64,000 bases of DNA. It comes from Schistocephalus solidus (taxonomy: Eukaryota > Platyhelminthes > Cestoda > Diphyllobothriidea > Diphyllobothriidae). The stretch spans positions 186,001-250,000 of the forward strand of contig WEDG01002553.1 in NCBI GenBank assembly GCA_017591395.1. The letters are read 5' to 3'. How positions within the stretch are numbered: the first letter of the stretch is position 1; the number at the start of each line of letters is the position of its first letter. The position numbers and the translations under genes were made by a program. Shown here piece after piece: positions 1 through 59,800 of this stretch. The notes below the pieces were generated by a model. The model was not told the DNA's origin. It searched no databases and worked only from the letters and a program-made list of their open reading frames with translations.

Positions 1-1338
1 ATGCACTTGAAAAAGGAATTAATGCTTTATACTTTTTGGGTTGGGAAAAATGTTAACGTTAGCGTTCTTATCTGATGCAGATGCTAAGGTGTTAGCAAGT
101 TTCCCATCGGTAATGAAATTACTCATTTTGATGCCCGGCGTAGCAAATTAGTCAGTTTTTTTCAGGGGGTTTCTTAGGTTTACTAGATTTGACAGATATA
201 GTTTGGGAGGGGAAATAAGTGGCATTGACGTTATTTATCTCGAACCTGGAACAAAGTGAACGGGTGAAGATTCAAGTTGAATCGAAATTCCTGCTGATCC
301 GGAGGTCCGTGGGCTTGAATTAGCTAGAGGGCCAACCTCTGAGATAACTTTTGGTATTTGTTGATGTAGAACTAGGCTTCTCGTTTTCTAATGAGGATAA
401 AACCCGACGTTCCAGTGAGGTTTTATCTCTTCAGATTAACAGGTTGTTTTTTTTAAATATTGAGCTTAGTGCTCATGCTTAGAGAAAATAACGTCCACTT
501 TAATCGCTGTAAAACGTTTGACCAGAATAAGCGAGTTTTGACACGAGTAGACAACTCTTATCTTCAGTGACTTTGAAGTTAATGCCACTTGAGTAAAGAA
601 AATTAAATACGACGTCCAACTGGATTTTACACTATGGTAAGAATTTTAAAAGAAAATTGAAACTTCTCTTATATCAGTCATATGACTTACTACTAACCGT
701 GTTTATAAACGGCTCAAGTTTCTCGCATTTATCAGAAGTAAGTGAAGACAACTTTCCATCAAAATTGGTACCAAGGATCGTGAACAGATAACCATATTGA
801 GACATAAAAATATGAAATTTTCCAGGTTGTCAAGGTCAAGTTTTGTCATGTTTACGGTGGGTTGCTCTAGCGGACGTTGTAAGTTAAGATCACGTTTGCG
901 TCTACGCGCTGACTGAGCTTTCATATTGAGTTTAAAATATCCGTATTTGTCAAAGTGATACTACAAAAGGAAAATGTTCATAAGTGTCCTTTTGCATAAT
1001 AAGAATGCACTATTTGTACGATATGTTTTAAGCAAAGCACTGCAAGCAAATCTTCTAGGCAACGAGTTTAGACTGATAATAGAATTAGTGAAGAGGCTAT
1101 GCAGGAGGAAAAATTATCTCAACTGGTATAGCAACTACTGCAAATTATTTTTCACTAAAAATTAGGTACAATTCTGCAATATATCTTTAGATGCTGCTCT
1201 TTTTGCATTAATTTGCAAGAACATTTATGAGGGTATGTCAGGTAAAACAGTTTATAACCGTTTATTTCTCCTCATATTTAAATGCAATAACTACAGGTGT
1301 GCAGTTGATAAAGAGTTAGAAATAAAAACTAATTGTTC
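1..1338. other. Flank with no recognisable gene
   Basis: AT-rich sequence outside the DNA transposon. Short open frames occur on both strands, for example a 73-codon frame at 703-924 on the - strand that starts with a basic stretch. None shows a family motif or paired splice signals that I recognise. I see no RNA gene or clear repeat here. Confidence 0.5.
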
Positions 1339-1412
1339 CCCTACCAGCACATGGCCCCGCCAGTGGAGGGGCCAGAGGGGGCCAGAAGGGGGCCAGGAGG
1401 GGCCAATCCACA
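1339..1412 (+). repeat. Left terminal inverted repeat and subterminal repeats
   Basis: The left end reads CCCTACCAGCAC then ATGGCCCCGCC. It is followed by four close copies of a GGGGCCA unit spaced 9-11 bp apart (about 1368-1405). The right end has the same two-part layout. Subterminal arrays of this kind are transposase-binding sites in CACTA elements; that role here is inferred. Confidence 0.75.
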
Positions 1413-1790
1413 TTGACTTTTAGGCAATGATTAAAAAATGGTCAGGCTTCCTGTCAGGACTAGAATAGGTGTCAGTGTTTGAATTTCAACCAAAATAGGC
1501 AATATTTATAAGATAAAATACTGTTTAAGCCTAATTATAGGGTACTGTGAGGAACTGATTTTGGATGGTTTGTTTAAGTCAGACCAAAAGACGCCATTTG
1601 TCTTCCAATCGTTTGCCGACCTGCCATGTAAGTTGTACGACTGACTTATCGTTTTCAAAGCTGCTTTTACTCACGTAGGTGATTGAGATGGCTGGAGATG
1701 TTTTATAAGATTATTTATTTACCTTTCCCTTGTAAATTTCATGTTAAGTTACGTAAGCTCTAGTTAACGGGAATTTTGGTAGCTCACTGA

Positions 1791-3732
1791 ATGTTAAATA
1801 TGCCCTCATACATTTTGTTTATTGTGTTCTGTTGTCCATGGAAAGTAACAATAAAGCGAAAATATTACGGAATCAAGAGGAGCATCGTGCATAAGCGGGT
1901 ATTGCGTGCAATGCAGGCGTATTATGCCGCAACCGAAGTAGCAGACTGTCCTTCGCCGTCGTCGTCGTCGTCGTCGTCGTCGTCGAATTTAAACCCCTCA
2001 CCGGAGCCACAAATGCCTGAAATATTTCCTGAGGTTTCAAATGGTAGGTTTTCAGGCAATGTTATTTTGAGTTGGAATGCAGAATCAATAGGGGTAACGG
2101 AACAGACAATCACGGTACAAGGCAAATGTTTTGTAGCTGATTTGCAGGACGTCTGCCTGAAGACCAACATGCCACTAGCAACGGTTAAAGCTCTGTTGGA
2201 CATGCTCCGTCCTTACCATCCAGAGGTTTCGAAGGACCCAAGAACTTTATTGCGTACTCCACGCACTTGCATTAACAAGGACCTGAAGAACGGCAGCTAT
2301 GTCCACATGGGCCTTGGACGTGGTTTACTGGATGAGCTAACCACCGGCGTTCAACTGAAATTCCTGAGATGGGCATCCAATTGCACATCGATGGGATGAA
2401 GTTGTTTAAAGGATCAGGACAATGCCTATGGCCTATTCTTGCTCGGGTAAACTACCCGGTAGTTGGACGGCCGTTTGTAGTAGGCGTGTTCTCTGGATTC
2501 GGCAAGCCGGAGCCGCTCGATGATTTTCTGAGCGATTGCATTGCTGAATTGAAAGAAATTTTGGGAGTTGGCCTATTGGTTCAACAAACTGGGGAAGTAA
2601 TTAAAGTTAAGTTATCCAATGTGATATGCGACTCACTAGCTCGCTCATATGTCCGTCGGGTGAAAGCCTACAATAGACACTATGGATGTGACAGGTAAGT
2701 CGTTTGGTGAAGGTAATGGGAAACACTCTAGATGCTGTCATGTCGGAATTTTTAATTGCTAACCACATGACATTCCCCGTTTATATCGGGCATCTTTGCG
2801 ACGACCGTTCTTTTCGTTCACGAAAGCAGGTACTCCACCACAGAGGCATATCGCCTTTCGAGGAGTTACCTATCGACATGGTTAGTAGCTTCCCAATGGA
2901 CTACATGCACCTGGTGTGCTTGGGTGTAATGCGGAAGTTACTTAATCAGTGGATATTGAGTGCGAAGAGGTTTTCTTCAGAACTAAATAACCTCATAAAA
3001 AAATGCAGCCGTTGCATGCCGATGGAGTTTTCCCGCAAGTGTAGAACATTAGATGTTCTCGAGTATTGGAAGGCTGCTGAATTTCGTCAATTTTTGCTGT
3101 ACATCGGCCCTGTTGTTTTAAAACCATATCTTGACAATGACCGTTATATCCATTTTTTGCAGTTTTCTGTTGCAGTATATATTTTTTGCCATCCAATTTT
3201 TCATAAGACCTGGTTTGATTTTGCCCGCATTTTGTTAAATAACTTTGTTTCCGATTTCGCTATATTGTACAGTGATGCGGAGATTGTATATAATATTCAT
3301 TGTTTAGTTCATCTACATGAAGATGTGAGCCGGTTTGGAGTGTTGGATAATTTTTCTGCCTTTCCTTTTGAATCCTTTTTACAAATCATTCGTAATTCGA
3401 TAAAGGGGTCAACAAACGTAGCTGCACAGGTGTACAGGCGATTTTCAGAAAGACGTATGCCTGAGTTGCCATCATGCCCCATGCTGTTGGACGACGATGA
3501 GGGTGAACCACGATATTTACAGCTACCTCGCAGCTCACCTGCCATCTTCCACAATGGCTACGTGCTGTCGAAGGACGTTCCAGACAACGTGGTACTGATC
3601 GGTGGCAGACCGTGCGTTTTGACATCGATTACCGCTAACGGAATACAGTACCGTCCGTTTGTTGACTGCTGTGACTTTTTACAACATCTATTTCTTCTTC
3701 CAGCCTTTTCATCTTTAAAGCCTCAGCTTTGA
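1791..3732 (+). pseudogene. EnSpm/CACTA-like transposase, frame broken or spliced
   Basis: This would be the DNA transposase that cuts and moves the element. Three overlapping frames carry one protein: 1791-2399 (N-terminal part with a Ser run from a GTC repeat), about 2361-2698, and about 2701-3732. Recognisable blocks are LHIDGMKLFK near 2381 (probable first catalytic Asp), YGCDR at 2681 (zinc-ribbon-like Cys), FPMDYMHLVCLGVMRKLL near 2890 (the strongest family signature), WKAAEFRQFLLYIGPVVL near 3067, and FSAFPFESFLQ near 3350. The first frame change near 2360 looks like a real indel. The second falls at AGGTAAGT (2693-2700), a textbook 5' splice site, so it may be an intron border. Total length of about 640 codons is usual for the family. 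Family placement is good; an intact product is unlikely unless splicing repairs it. Confidence 0.75.
1957..1985 (+). repeat. (GTC)n microsatellite inside the transposase frame
   Basis: About nine tandem GTC triplets encode a Ser run on the + strand and an Asp run on the opposite strand. The opposite-strand frame is a by-product of this repeat. Confidence 0.85.
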
Positions 3733-3943
3733 CAACTAGTCCTTTGACTGCAACCCTATCGGATATTATATGTAAATATGTTGCTTTTAACATTGATGAT
3801 CACTTTATTTTCATTCCCTTGTTGCACACGTTCCAAAACACTGACTATTTTCAAACGCTTTTTTACTTGTATTTTTAAAAGTTTTCCATATACACTTTTG
3901 AATAAGATTTTAATGCATTATGATTTGCTTTTTACTCATGTAG

Positions 3944-5220
3944 ATGTACTGCGTCGTGCAATTCATCAATGATAAAAGCGTGGCCGCTGTGGCCAAAGCT
4001 TGGTTCGTCAATGAACACTGCGTTATGTGGCCTGAAAACTCAAAGCAGCGTGAATTTTTGTTGCCGAATAACATGCAGCCACCTGCCAACACAAAAGTGT
4101 ACGGAGTTAGGGTCCTTAAAGAAAACTTGACCCTTGAAAAGGCTAAAAAATTGGAAAAAAAGCTAAAGAGACAGATAATCTCTCTAGCTCCAAGCCACCA
4201 GTTCTAGGCAGGGGCCTCAGAAGGAAGTAAGTTTTAAATGCTATCCATTTGTCCATATAGATATGCACGACAACTCACTTCGTCCTCGGAAGATGAGGAC
4301 GATCTCATTCACCGCCCAATGGCACCAGCACGGAGGCTAGCTGGCTGGCCGACGGCACCACCTATATTGCAGTAAGAACCTTTAGAAATATTATTTTAGA
4401 CCTAGGAATGATGATAACCTACCGGGGCCATCCATGCCTTGGAGTAAATCTACTCCCACACAACCTCTCCCAGCCGTCCACTTATCAGTAAGCATTTGTT
4501 ACTAATGTTTACCTCAGAGTGATACCTGACCAACCCGTAGATGTATTTTCAACGTTGAAAAACGAACTACTAAAAGAGTTTGATTCTCTACGGTAATACT
4601 TTTCGGAACGTTGTAACCAATCAACTAGGAAAAGATTTGATTATATTACGGAGCATATTGTTCGCAATATGTAGCAACAAAATGCTCTTTTGAAAGAAAT
4701 ACTATTGGAAGTCCGGGCGACGGCTGTGCCCACCATGACGAGCCAGTGCACTTGTCGTCTACCCCTATGCACTGAGGACGAATACAATGAGTTCATTGGA
4801 GGAATGAGTAGAACACCTGACTATGCCAATGAGGCGGTTTGGATATAATTTTTTCGAAAAGTCATTGGTGATTTGTAGATAGAAAGGCTCTCTGTTGTAG
4901 GCGGAAGAAATGAAAAGGAACTCGTGCGCAATCTATTAACATGTATAATTGGACCACCACTGTGCATAAAGTTCTGCTGGGGTTGATCCAGTGAAAAGCG
5001 GTCATTTATTGGCTGTCCCCTATATACATTGTTTACTGGTAGGTCATAACGTTTTATAAGGTCTGCAGAGGCCCTAAGGCGACATACCACCTACAATAAC
5101 TGTTCTGCTGAAGTTATTCGCAGAACAGCAATTGACTGGTTCCATGGGGCCATAGACAGGTATGGTGGGAGAGCGAAACGCCGGGAGGCAACTGAGAAGG
5201 TAAAACTACTCCATTGAATT
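3944..5220 (+). CDS. Second transposon protein, DUF4806-like, probably spliced
   Basis: A gene of several small exons follows the transposase. The first open piece (3944-4207) begins MYCVVQFIND and has a Trp-Phe/Cys-x-Trp-Pro pattern (KAWF, CVMWPE) plus a Lys-rich helix (KAKKLEKKLKR). This is the usual N-terminus of insect and cnidarian proteins that end in a DUF4806 domain. Further pieces with splice-like borders are about 4260-4372 (acidic SSSEDEDD, ends before GTAAGA), 4401-4490 (Pro-rich, ends before GTAAGC), 4521-4591 and about 4674-4840 (RLPLCTEDEYNEF). The last piece, about 5070-5200, reads SAEVIRRTAIDWFHGAIDR then a basic RYGGRAKRRE, like the domain's C-terminus. Exact exon borders are uncertain, as is integrity around 4840-5060. 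Its role in the element is unknown; similar pairs travel together in EnSpm-like elements. Confidence 0.5.
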
Positions 5221-5788
5221 AATCCAGTATAATTTTTCAGCTTCCTGAATGCCCCACCAATAGTCCAAATTGCGCAACAAAGTCTGCGTCCAATGACATG
5301 GTAATTTTCTCAGCGTATTTACACTTTACGTATTTAAGGTTTATACGTTATTAATTAAGCGATATTTTTGTAAATCCTGACTTTATGATTTATAACCTTT
5401 CAGAATGTTAACCAAGGTGACCATCATATTTTTTTTAGGAAACACCATCGGATAAGGGCAGCCGTGTGGACACACGATGACTAAATTTACCCAATGCCTG
5501 TACATATGTTATTTAATTATTTTTTATAATAAAATACTTTGCTTATTTCATCTACACATTTACTATGTCCTGCGTGAGTGGATACATCACAGGATTGGCT
5601 TGAATGGATAAAAACGGAAGCCATCTTAATTGTAAACAATTGGGTCGTTAATAGAACAATAATTAGGGGTTCATAAGTAGTGGTCGATTATGATGGGGAA
5701 GGCTATGTGCCGTACGCGTACTGCATAAAGGAAAGGGGGCTGCTATTGCGAGAAAAAAATGGGGCCCTGCTGCGCAAATTTTTCCAGT

Positions 5789-5876
5789 GAGGGGGCCAGA
5801 GGGGGCCACACCGTCGACTTTGCCCCGCCTGGCCCCCTGGGCCAGAGGGGGCTAGGCGGGGCTGGTGCTGGTAGGG
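5789..5876 (-). repeat. Right terminal inverted repeat and subterminal repeats
   Basis: The last 22 bases (5855-5876) are the reverse complement of the left end with few changes. Upstream sit GGGGGCCAGA and GGGGGCCACA units (5790-5810) and a second GGGCCAGAGGGGGC block near 5840, matching the left subterminal units. Confidence 0.75.
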
Positions 5877-8800
5877 CCATACTTAAGCTGACAGTTACGA
5901 AAGGAAACATAAAATCTGTTTAAAATTCCAGAATGCTGTTATGTTCGAACTTGAATTGACCGCCTTCGACCTTGACTCAAAAATTTGGATGGTATACATT
6001 AAGACGATAGCTATTTTCTGCGTGAGCGAACATAGGAGAAGGCCTTAAAATAGAATTTTGAGGAATATTGGAATAATAAGAGGAGAGAATTAGATTTTAA
6101 AATGGAAAAAATGGTTTTGGAAAACAGTTACCATAACGAATAGAGTAAATTAATTGGGAAGCCTGAGAAGATGTTATGTTAGGATATGTGCTAAGGAAAT
6201 TTGTATGTATGAATAGTGGATGCTGGATGGTTAGGAGGTATTCCAACTTAAATGACGTTTTTCTTTTTGGGACTTAAATTAGGAGCGCACATTAACTTGC
6301 CTGAAGTATTGATAAGCTTATTAGATTGTACAGTTGAGACTGGAGTGGATGGCCTGGAATGAAAAGGAGGCGGACTTAACTCAGCTTTTGAACCAAGTTA
6401 ACAAAAGGAATACAAGGCAAAATACTTTAAAATGAAGAAGCAGTCAATCAAGGCACTTAAAATGGAGTCAATGACACTAAAGGTAGGCTTATGACCATGT
6501 TGGAAGCTACTGAGTTTGAAATTTTAATTCGCGTACTAGTAGGCGTTAATGGATTCATTGGAATAAAAGTGGGGGAGAGGGGAGTTAAGGGTTTTTTTAA
6601 CCAGTCACCAGAGGAGATTGCTGTACAATCTCGTTGTTGTTTGCATAGCCCTGATCAGATTTATGGATAATAGACTGAGAGGCCGAAGAGATATGCGATA
6701 TGAAAGACCCATATTTTTCGATCCATTGGTAAATATCCCAACAAAGGGGCAATTATGCAACTTGTAGATAACAAAAAATGTGACTTCATTGTGCAAAGAT
6801 TGAGTGTACCTCAAATGATTAAAAAAGGGTGACTAATAAAGGTGTATTTTTGCTACGTAAAGAGAGGTGTTTGGCATCCGCTATTTTGTTATTGAAGACA
6901 CATGACTAAATGAAGTTTATGGCAATGTCAATTGGTCGTCTGTTTCGAGAAAATTTACTTAAAAGAAAATTATTAATTTTTTTCTGTCAGTCTAATGTTG
7001 CCGTGGCAACCTAATGGATGAGAGAGTCCAGACAGAGACAGACCTGTGAGGAAATAGCAGAGATATCAACGGCAATCATGTTCACCAGCAAAGAGAGAAC
7101 TGCTCCAAACATAAACATAAAGTCATGAAAAATTTGTGAACCAGAAAGATCAGGCTGCTTAAAATTAGAGACTGATTGCATATGCATAGCACTGCTGTGA
7201 AAACTAGATGCAACCAAGCAACGCTTCCTTTCAACTGCTGAGAGCCTGCGAAAAGCTGAGATTTTCGTTCTCATTTTTGCTTGGAGGGGGCTATAATTTG
7301 TTCAAACTTTAAAAAAGTCAGGCAAATAATTTTCTGCGACAATCTAGCAGATTTTGCGATTCAATTACAGCAATAATTTAATAGTTGGCAAACTAAACAC
7401 CGTTTGCGGATGTTCGGCTAGGCAAAATAAATTTTCAGAATTCAATTGAGCAATCAGCAGGCATAAACTAGCAAAACTCAAAAGGAGAATGACAAATGAT
7501 ATTCTAAACAGACTAGGTAGGTGCTCACGGAACAGTTTTTTCGAGAAACCAAATGCTGATGGATTTTTTCCGAAAAATATCGTTTTATTTTATATCTTAC
7601 GCTTATTTTCAAATAAAAGTATATTTCGCTAACAAAACAAGAAAATTAGAATTTATATGAGTAAAAATTTACACTAAAAAAAGAAACTGGCAATGATTCG
7701 ACTCTTTGCACGGTATAGATCTATACAGGATAAGCTCTGCAATATAGATTTTCTGCCAGTTGGTAAGTCGAAAAATAACAGTGGTTACTGCAGACAATTT
7801 ATTGTTGGAAATCAAATTGTTTTCCGCAATTTAAAAAATGTTCCTTTATACATGCTTGAGAAAACTTCTTAGTATAACTGATCCACCTGACTAATAATTA
7901 AGCCGTGTTGGATGAAAAATTTGACACTAAAAACTCCCGCCTTTTGGAGAGGACGAGTACCACAGGTTTAAGCAGGTTGAATTTCAGACTGTTGCAGCTT
8001 GCAACCAAAAGTAAAAAACGAATTCACCTTTATATGATGCTCGCTAATGTCCTGTTTTTAGCCGCTATCTGATCTATAAGAATGCCTGTGACCTTATTAC
8101 ATTTGGCAAGACCTTTAATAATACTTAAAAAACCCTACAAGATGCATTCAAATTACGACATGAAATCCACGGGAACGCTTAATTAGTTTCATTTTGGTAG
8201 GGCAGATATCGAGCTTTATTTAAGTTTTTTCGTTTGCCCTTCAGTGTGGTCAATCTTCAAAATTAAACTCATATGAATTAAATGTCTAGATATTTTACTT
8301 TGATCTCCTGCAGGACCAAATCAGTTTTAAATCGTTTATTATATTTTAAGTGCAGGTTTGAGCAGATACTTTTTTCTTGCGTTAGTGTAAGTTACAGTCG
8401 AACCAGATTCTAATTCTGACATTTGGAACGTCGCTACTATGTCTTTATTTTGTGCATTCAAGTTCCTTGAATTCCGTTGAATGTAGTTATGACTACACAG
8501 ATAACATTAATCATTGTGCTCCGTAGAGAGGAGGGCAAGACATGTATGCGGCATACTTTTTATTTAAACTTTCGACATATACTCAGTTTAAGTCCAAATT
8601 GTTTCGGAACTCTCGACGCAAACGTATGACACCAGGTAGCTCGTTTTCGCGTGCTCTCGTCATTTGCTTCGAATGGGTGGAGTTTTATCACTTGTCTTTC
8701 TTTGTAAAACACGAAGTGGCCTCTTTGTATGCTTCCAAGGAAAATATTGGCATACTAATTCCATAAGACATTTAAATTAAATTATTCGTAGCCGCCTTAT

Positions 8801-10131
8801 AAGGAACATCTTTGAGTTCAGCATTAGATAATATGTGTTCTTGGGTCGCTTGGCATGGAGAAAATTATTCACTGCGTTATAAATGTATATTTTCCTCCCT
8901 TTTCTCGTGCTTGTCTAATAGGCGATCCTCTGGCCACAATTGTCTTTCTCTTTTAATGGTTCCCTTCCGTACTCTTTCTATTTCCCAACTCAACTTTGTG
9001 AATTTCCCTCATTTATTTACGGTGGCCAGTTTTTACAGTTCCCACGTATTATGTGACCTTTGCTGCGCGCTTTAATTTAATCCGACTTAGTTGCCTTTCA
9101 TGGTGTAAATATCTTCACAATCGTTTTATCACGTGTTTAGGAAATGAGGACTTACCTTTTAAGCTCTCTTAAGGGAACTTAAATGTTAAGGGCCTGAATT
9201 AAGTATGAGTGGGGCATGCAAAGTTGTAACTTGCTGCTGAATAGCTGTTAATGGTTTTAGTTATCTTCTTTTTATTTGCAATTTTATTCATCTATTTGAC
9301 GCAGGCCGCCTTACATATATTTGACTCCGGAATTTCAGGATGTCTTTGTATCGGTGGGCTTGCAATAAAGTATATTTACTGTTGATGGCAATCGTTTCAA
9401 GGCATGGGACGATTCACATAGTCTACTAATTATATTATCTCCTTTTTAGCGTACTTTGACAGAAATAAAATTCCGAATTACGCGAGCAATGCTTTTATTT
9501 TCCAAATAAAATCCGTTGGATTCCTGAACCAGTTTGTGCGCTAGTTAAATTATTTGGTCTGACTATTGCCTGATATCTATTTTATTACCCGTTTTTTTTC
9601 CACATTTCATAAGTTCGACCTTACTGTATCCAGGTACTCTTATTTACAGGTCTTTAATTTAATTGACGTTCTAATCGCAGAGGCTGCATTATCATCTACT
9701 TGCAGCACACCAAGTAAGCGAATGGTGAAAGTATTCTCAAAAGCGAAGCTGTTAAACTTGCTTTTGCAAATGCCTTTAATGTCGTGCATTTCGATAATTT
9801 GTAAAGGTACACTAATATTATTTTTAGCTACTGGAAAGTTCGTCTGTTTGAATGTTTAATGTTTCTGCTTTACATTTTTTCTTTGCTAATTATTTTACCA
9901 AGTACATTATTAAACTTTCCAGTTTGATTATTGGTTTTTTTGCAACAGTTTACATGCCGAATAAAGTGCCTTTCTATTTACTGAACAACATTAAGCGTGT
10001 ATAACAGCCAGAAATTAATTGCCCCCATCTATCGATCATAATGGCGGAAATTATTGAAGAATTTAGATTGATATCAGTGGTAGTTTCCTTCACGATATCT
10101 TTTTGTATACTCTTCCAGGACCGCTGATGTT
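5877..10131. other. Upstream region of the transporter gene, no gene recognised
   Basis: AT-rich sequence with only short frames. I recognise no domain, RNA gene or transposon. Any promoter or 5' exon of the MATE gene would be here: exon 1 is preceded by CTCTTCCAG (10110-10118), which could be an acceptor, and human MATE1 has about 23 residues upstream of the point where this exon starts. No core promoter motif is claimed. Confidence 0.45.
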
Positions 10132-58464
<48,333 letters not shown>

Positions 58465-58889
58465 GACCTTCGCTCTTCATGGTATAAAGGAAACATTTCA
58501 GTGGTATCTTTTCCACCAGTTCCTCCTCCACTTTACACGCCAATGTCTTCCTTCCGTCTGGCATGTCATTGCATTCTGCACAGCCTTTCACCAGCCTAAA
58601 GGCTCACAGTGTAGCACAGAACTCCCGCCTTACTCACCCGACCGAGATTTTTAACTGGAGAAACTTTAAAAACTGCTCAATCTGTACATTTATCGGTCTT
58701 AGTATTTATTTTCGACGACTTTCTTCCATTTGGCTTTCTCGCCCTCAAGTTTTTTTTTGAATTTTAGTCTTTCAACATTCGAAAATTTTATACCCAAATA
58801 TCTAGAGTGGATTTTCCCCCCTCTTACTTCTACGCCACCCAGGGACGTTGCTGTTAATGCATTTTTGCGAAGAAAAAAATTACTTGCTT

Positions 58890-58895
58890 AATAAA
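58890..58895 (+). other. Candidate poly(A) signal for the MATE transcript
   Basis: AATAAA, 426 bp after the stop codon and on the coding strand. It is the first exact hexamer I noticed in the 3' flank; use by the cell is inferred. Confidence 0.4.
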
Positions 58896-59724
58896 TCTCT
58901 CCTGGAGATTCTTCTACTTTCTGACCACCATCGGTTTTCGAAAAGTAGGCTTTTTATACCTAAGTGCGAGCAGCATTATGTTATAAGAGCTCAACAATGA
59001 GTACTTCAAACAACGGAACTGGAAAACATCCCAATTTTTACGAGTTTAATTAAAATTGGAATAGGTACTAGTGGGAATCTTCAAATCAAACGATGTTCTC
59101 AAGTCCTTCCGGCGCTCACTACAAACACTCGAGGATTAGCTGACCTTGTTGTCTGAGTGAGAGCAGCTCGGATTCATGGGCCCTTTCGGACACCCACAAC
59201 CACCCTCATGTCGTGTAACGCAACACATCACTCCGATACAAGGCCTTTGAGCTCGTTACCGCGAATCCATAAAATCTGCCGACGTAAACTCTGAAATTAT
59301 AACTGGCAAGATTGGCGTGTGAAACCCTACCGGGAAAACTGAAGTTAGCTACAACTATAACATCAATGGGTTAAATACAATACCCATGCCGAAAAGCTTA
59401 ACGCTATCGCCAGCTGCCCAAGGCATTTGCACAGCGTTCTATCCCGTCCTTCTGGTACTGCATGCACATTTTTTTACGCTTCTGGTTGTCTGTTGGCCGT
59501 TTATGGATATTACGCAAGTACCCAGCTGTAGCGGGTGTATTTCGAATCAAATATTCCTACCAGTTTTTGGACTGGACCTGTAATGCTTCATGCCGACTCA
59601 TATACTCAAGGTGAGTAATGGCGAGATTAAAGGGGCTGAAATTTTATGACTGAGGTATTTACCTGAAAGCCCGTAGTGAACGCTAGAAAACGGGAAAACG
59701 ATGGTGATGAGCCGAAGGGCTCAT

Positions 59725-59800
59725 AACCGTGACATGCAGCAGCAGAATATTGTCAAAACACGTGCCTGGGTTTTTAGCTAGTACCTGTGCTGTCAGGGAA
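59725..59800 (+). repeat. Dispersed repeat family X, copy
   Basis: AAACACGTGCCTGGGTTTTT then AGCTAGTACCTGTGCTGTCA closely matches 13043-13078 and the reverse complement of 27005-27050. Confidence 0.65.

Larger units (their letters stand above)
1339..5876 (+). mobile_element. EnSpm/CACTA-like DNA transposon, two genes, both ends present
   Basis: A 4.5-kb element bounded by inverted ends: CCCTACCAGCAC begins the left side at 1339, and its reverse complement GTGCTGGTAGGG closes the right side at 5876. Both ends continue into a GC-rich stretch with repeated GGGGCCAGA-type units. Inside, on the + strand, are a transposase (1791-3732) and a second spliced gene (3944-5220). A candidate AATAAA lies at 5528. 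The ends start CCCTA rather than the classic CACTA, and I could not find a perfect 3-bp target duplication, so the superfamily call rests mainly on the transposase. The transposase frames are broken or need introns, so activity is doubtful. The element lies about 4 kb upstream of the MATE transporter gene and is not part of it. Confidence 0.75.

Noticed and set aside
703..924. 73-codon - strand frame with a basic N-terminus
   Set aside because: Looks protein-like at its start but has no known motif or supporting exons.
1922..2203. 93-codon frame on the - strand with an Asp run
   Set aside because: Antisense shadow of the transposase; the Asp run is the complement of the GTC repeat.
7011..7274. 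87-codon - strand frame with a hydrophobic C-terminal half
   Set aside because: No recognisable family and no convincing neighbouring exons.
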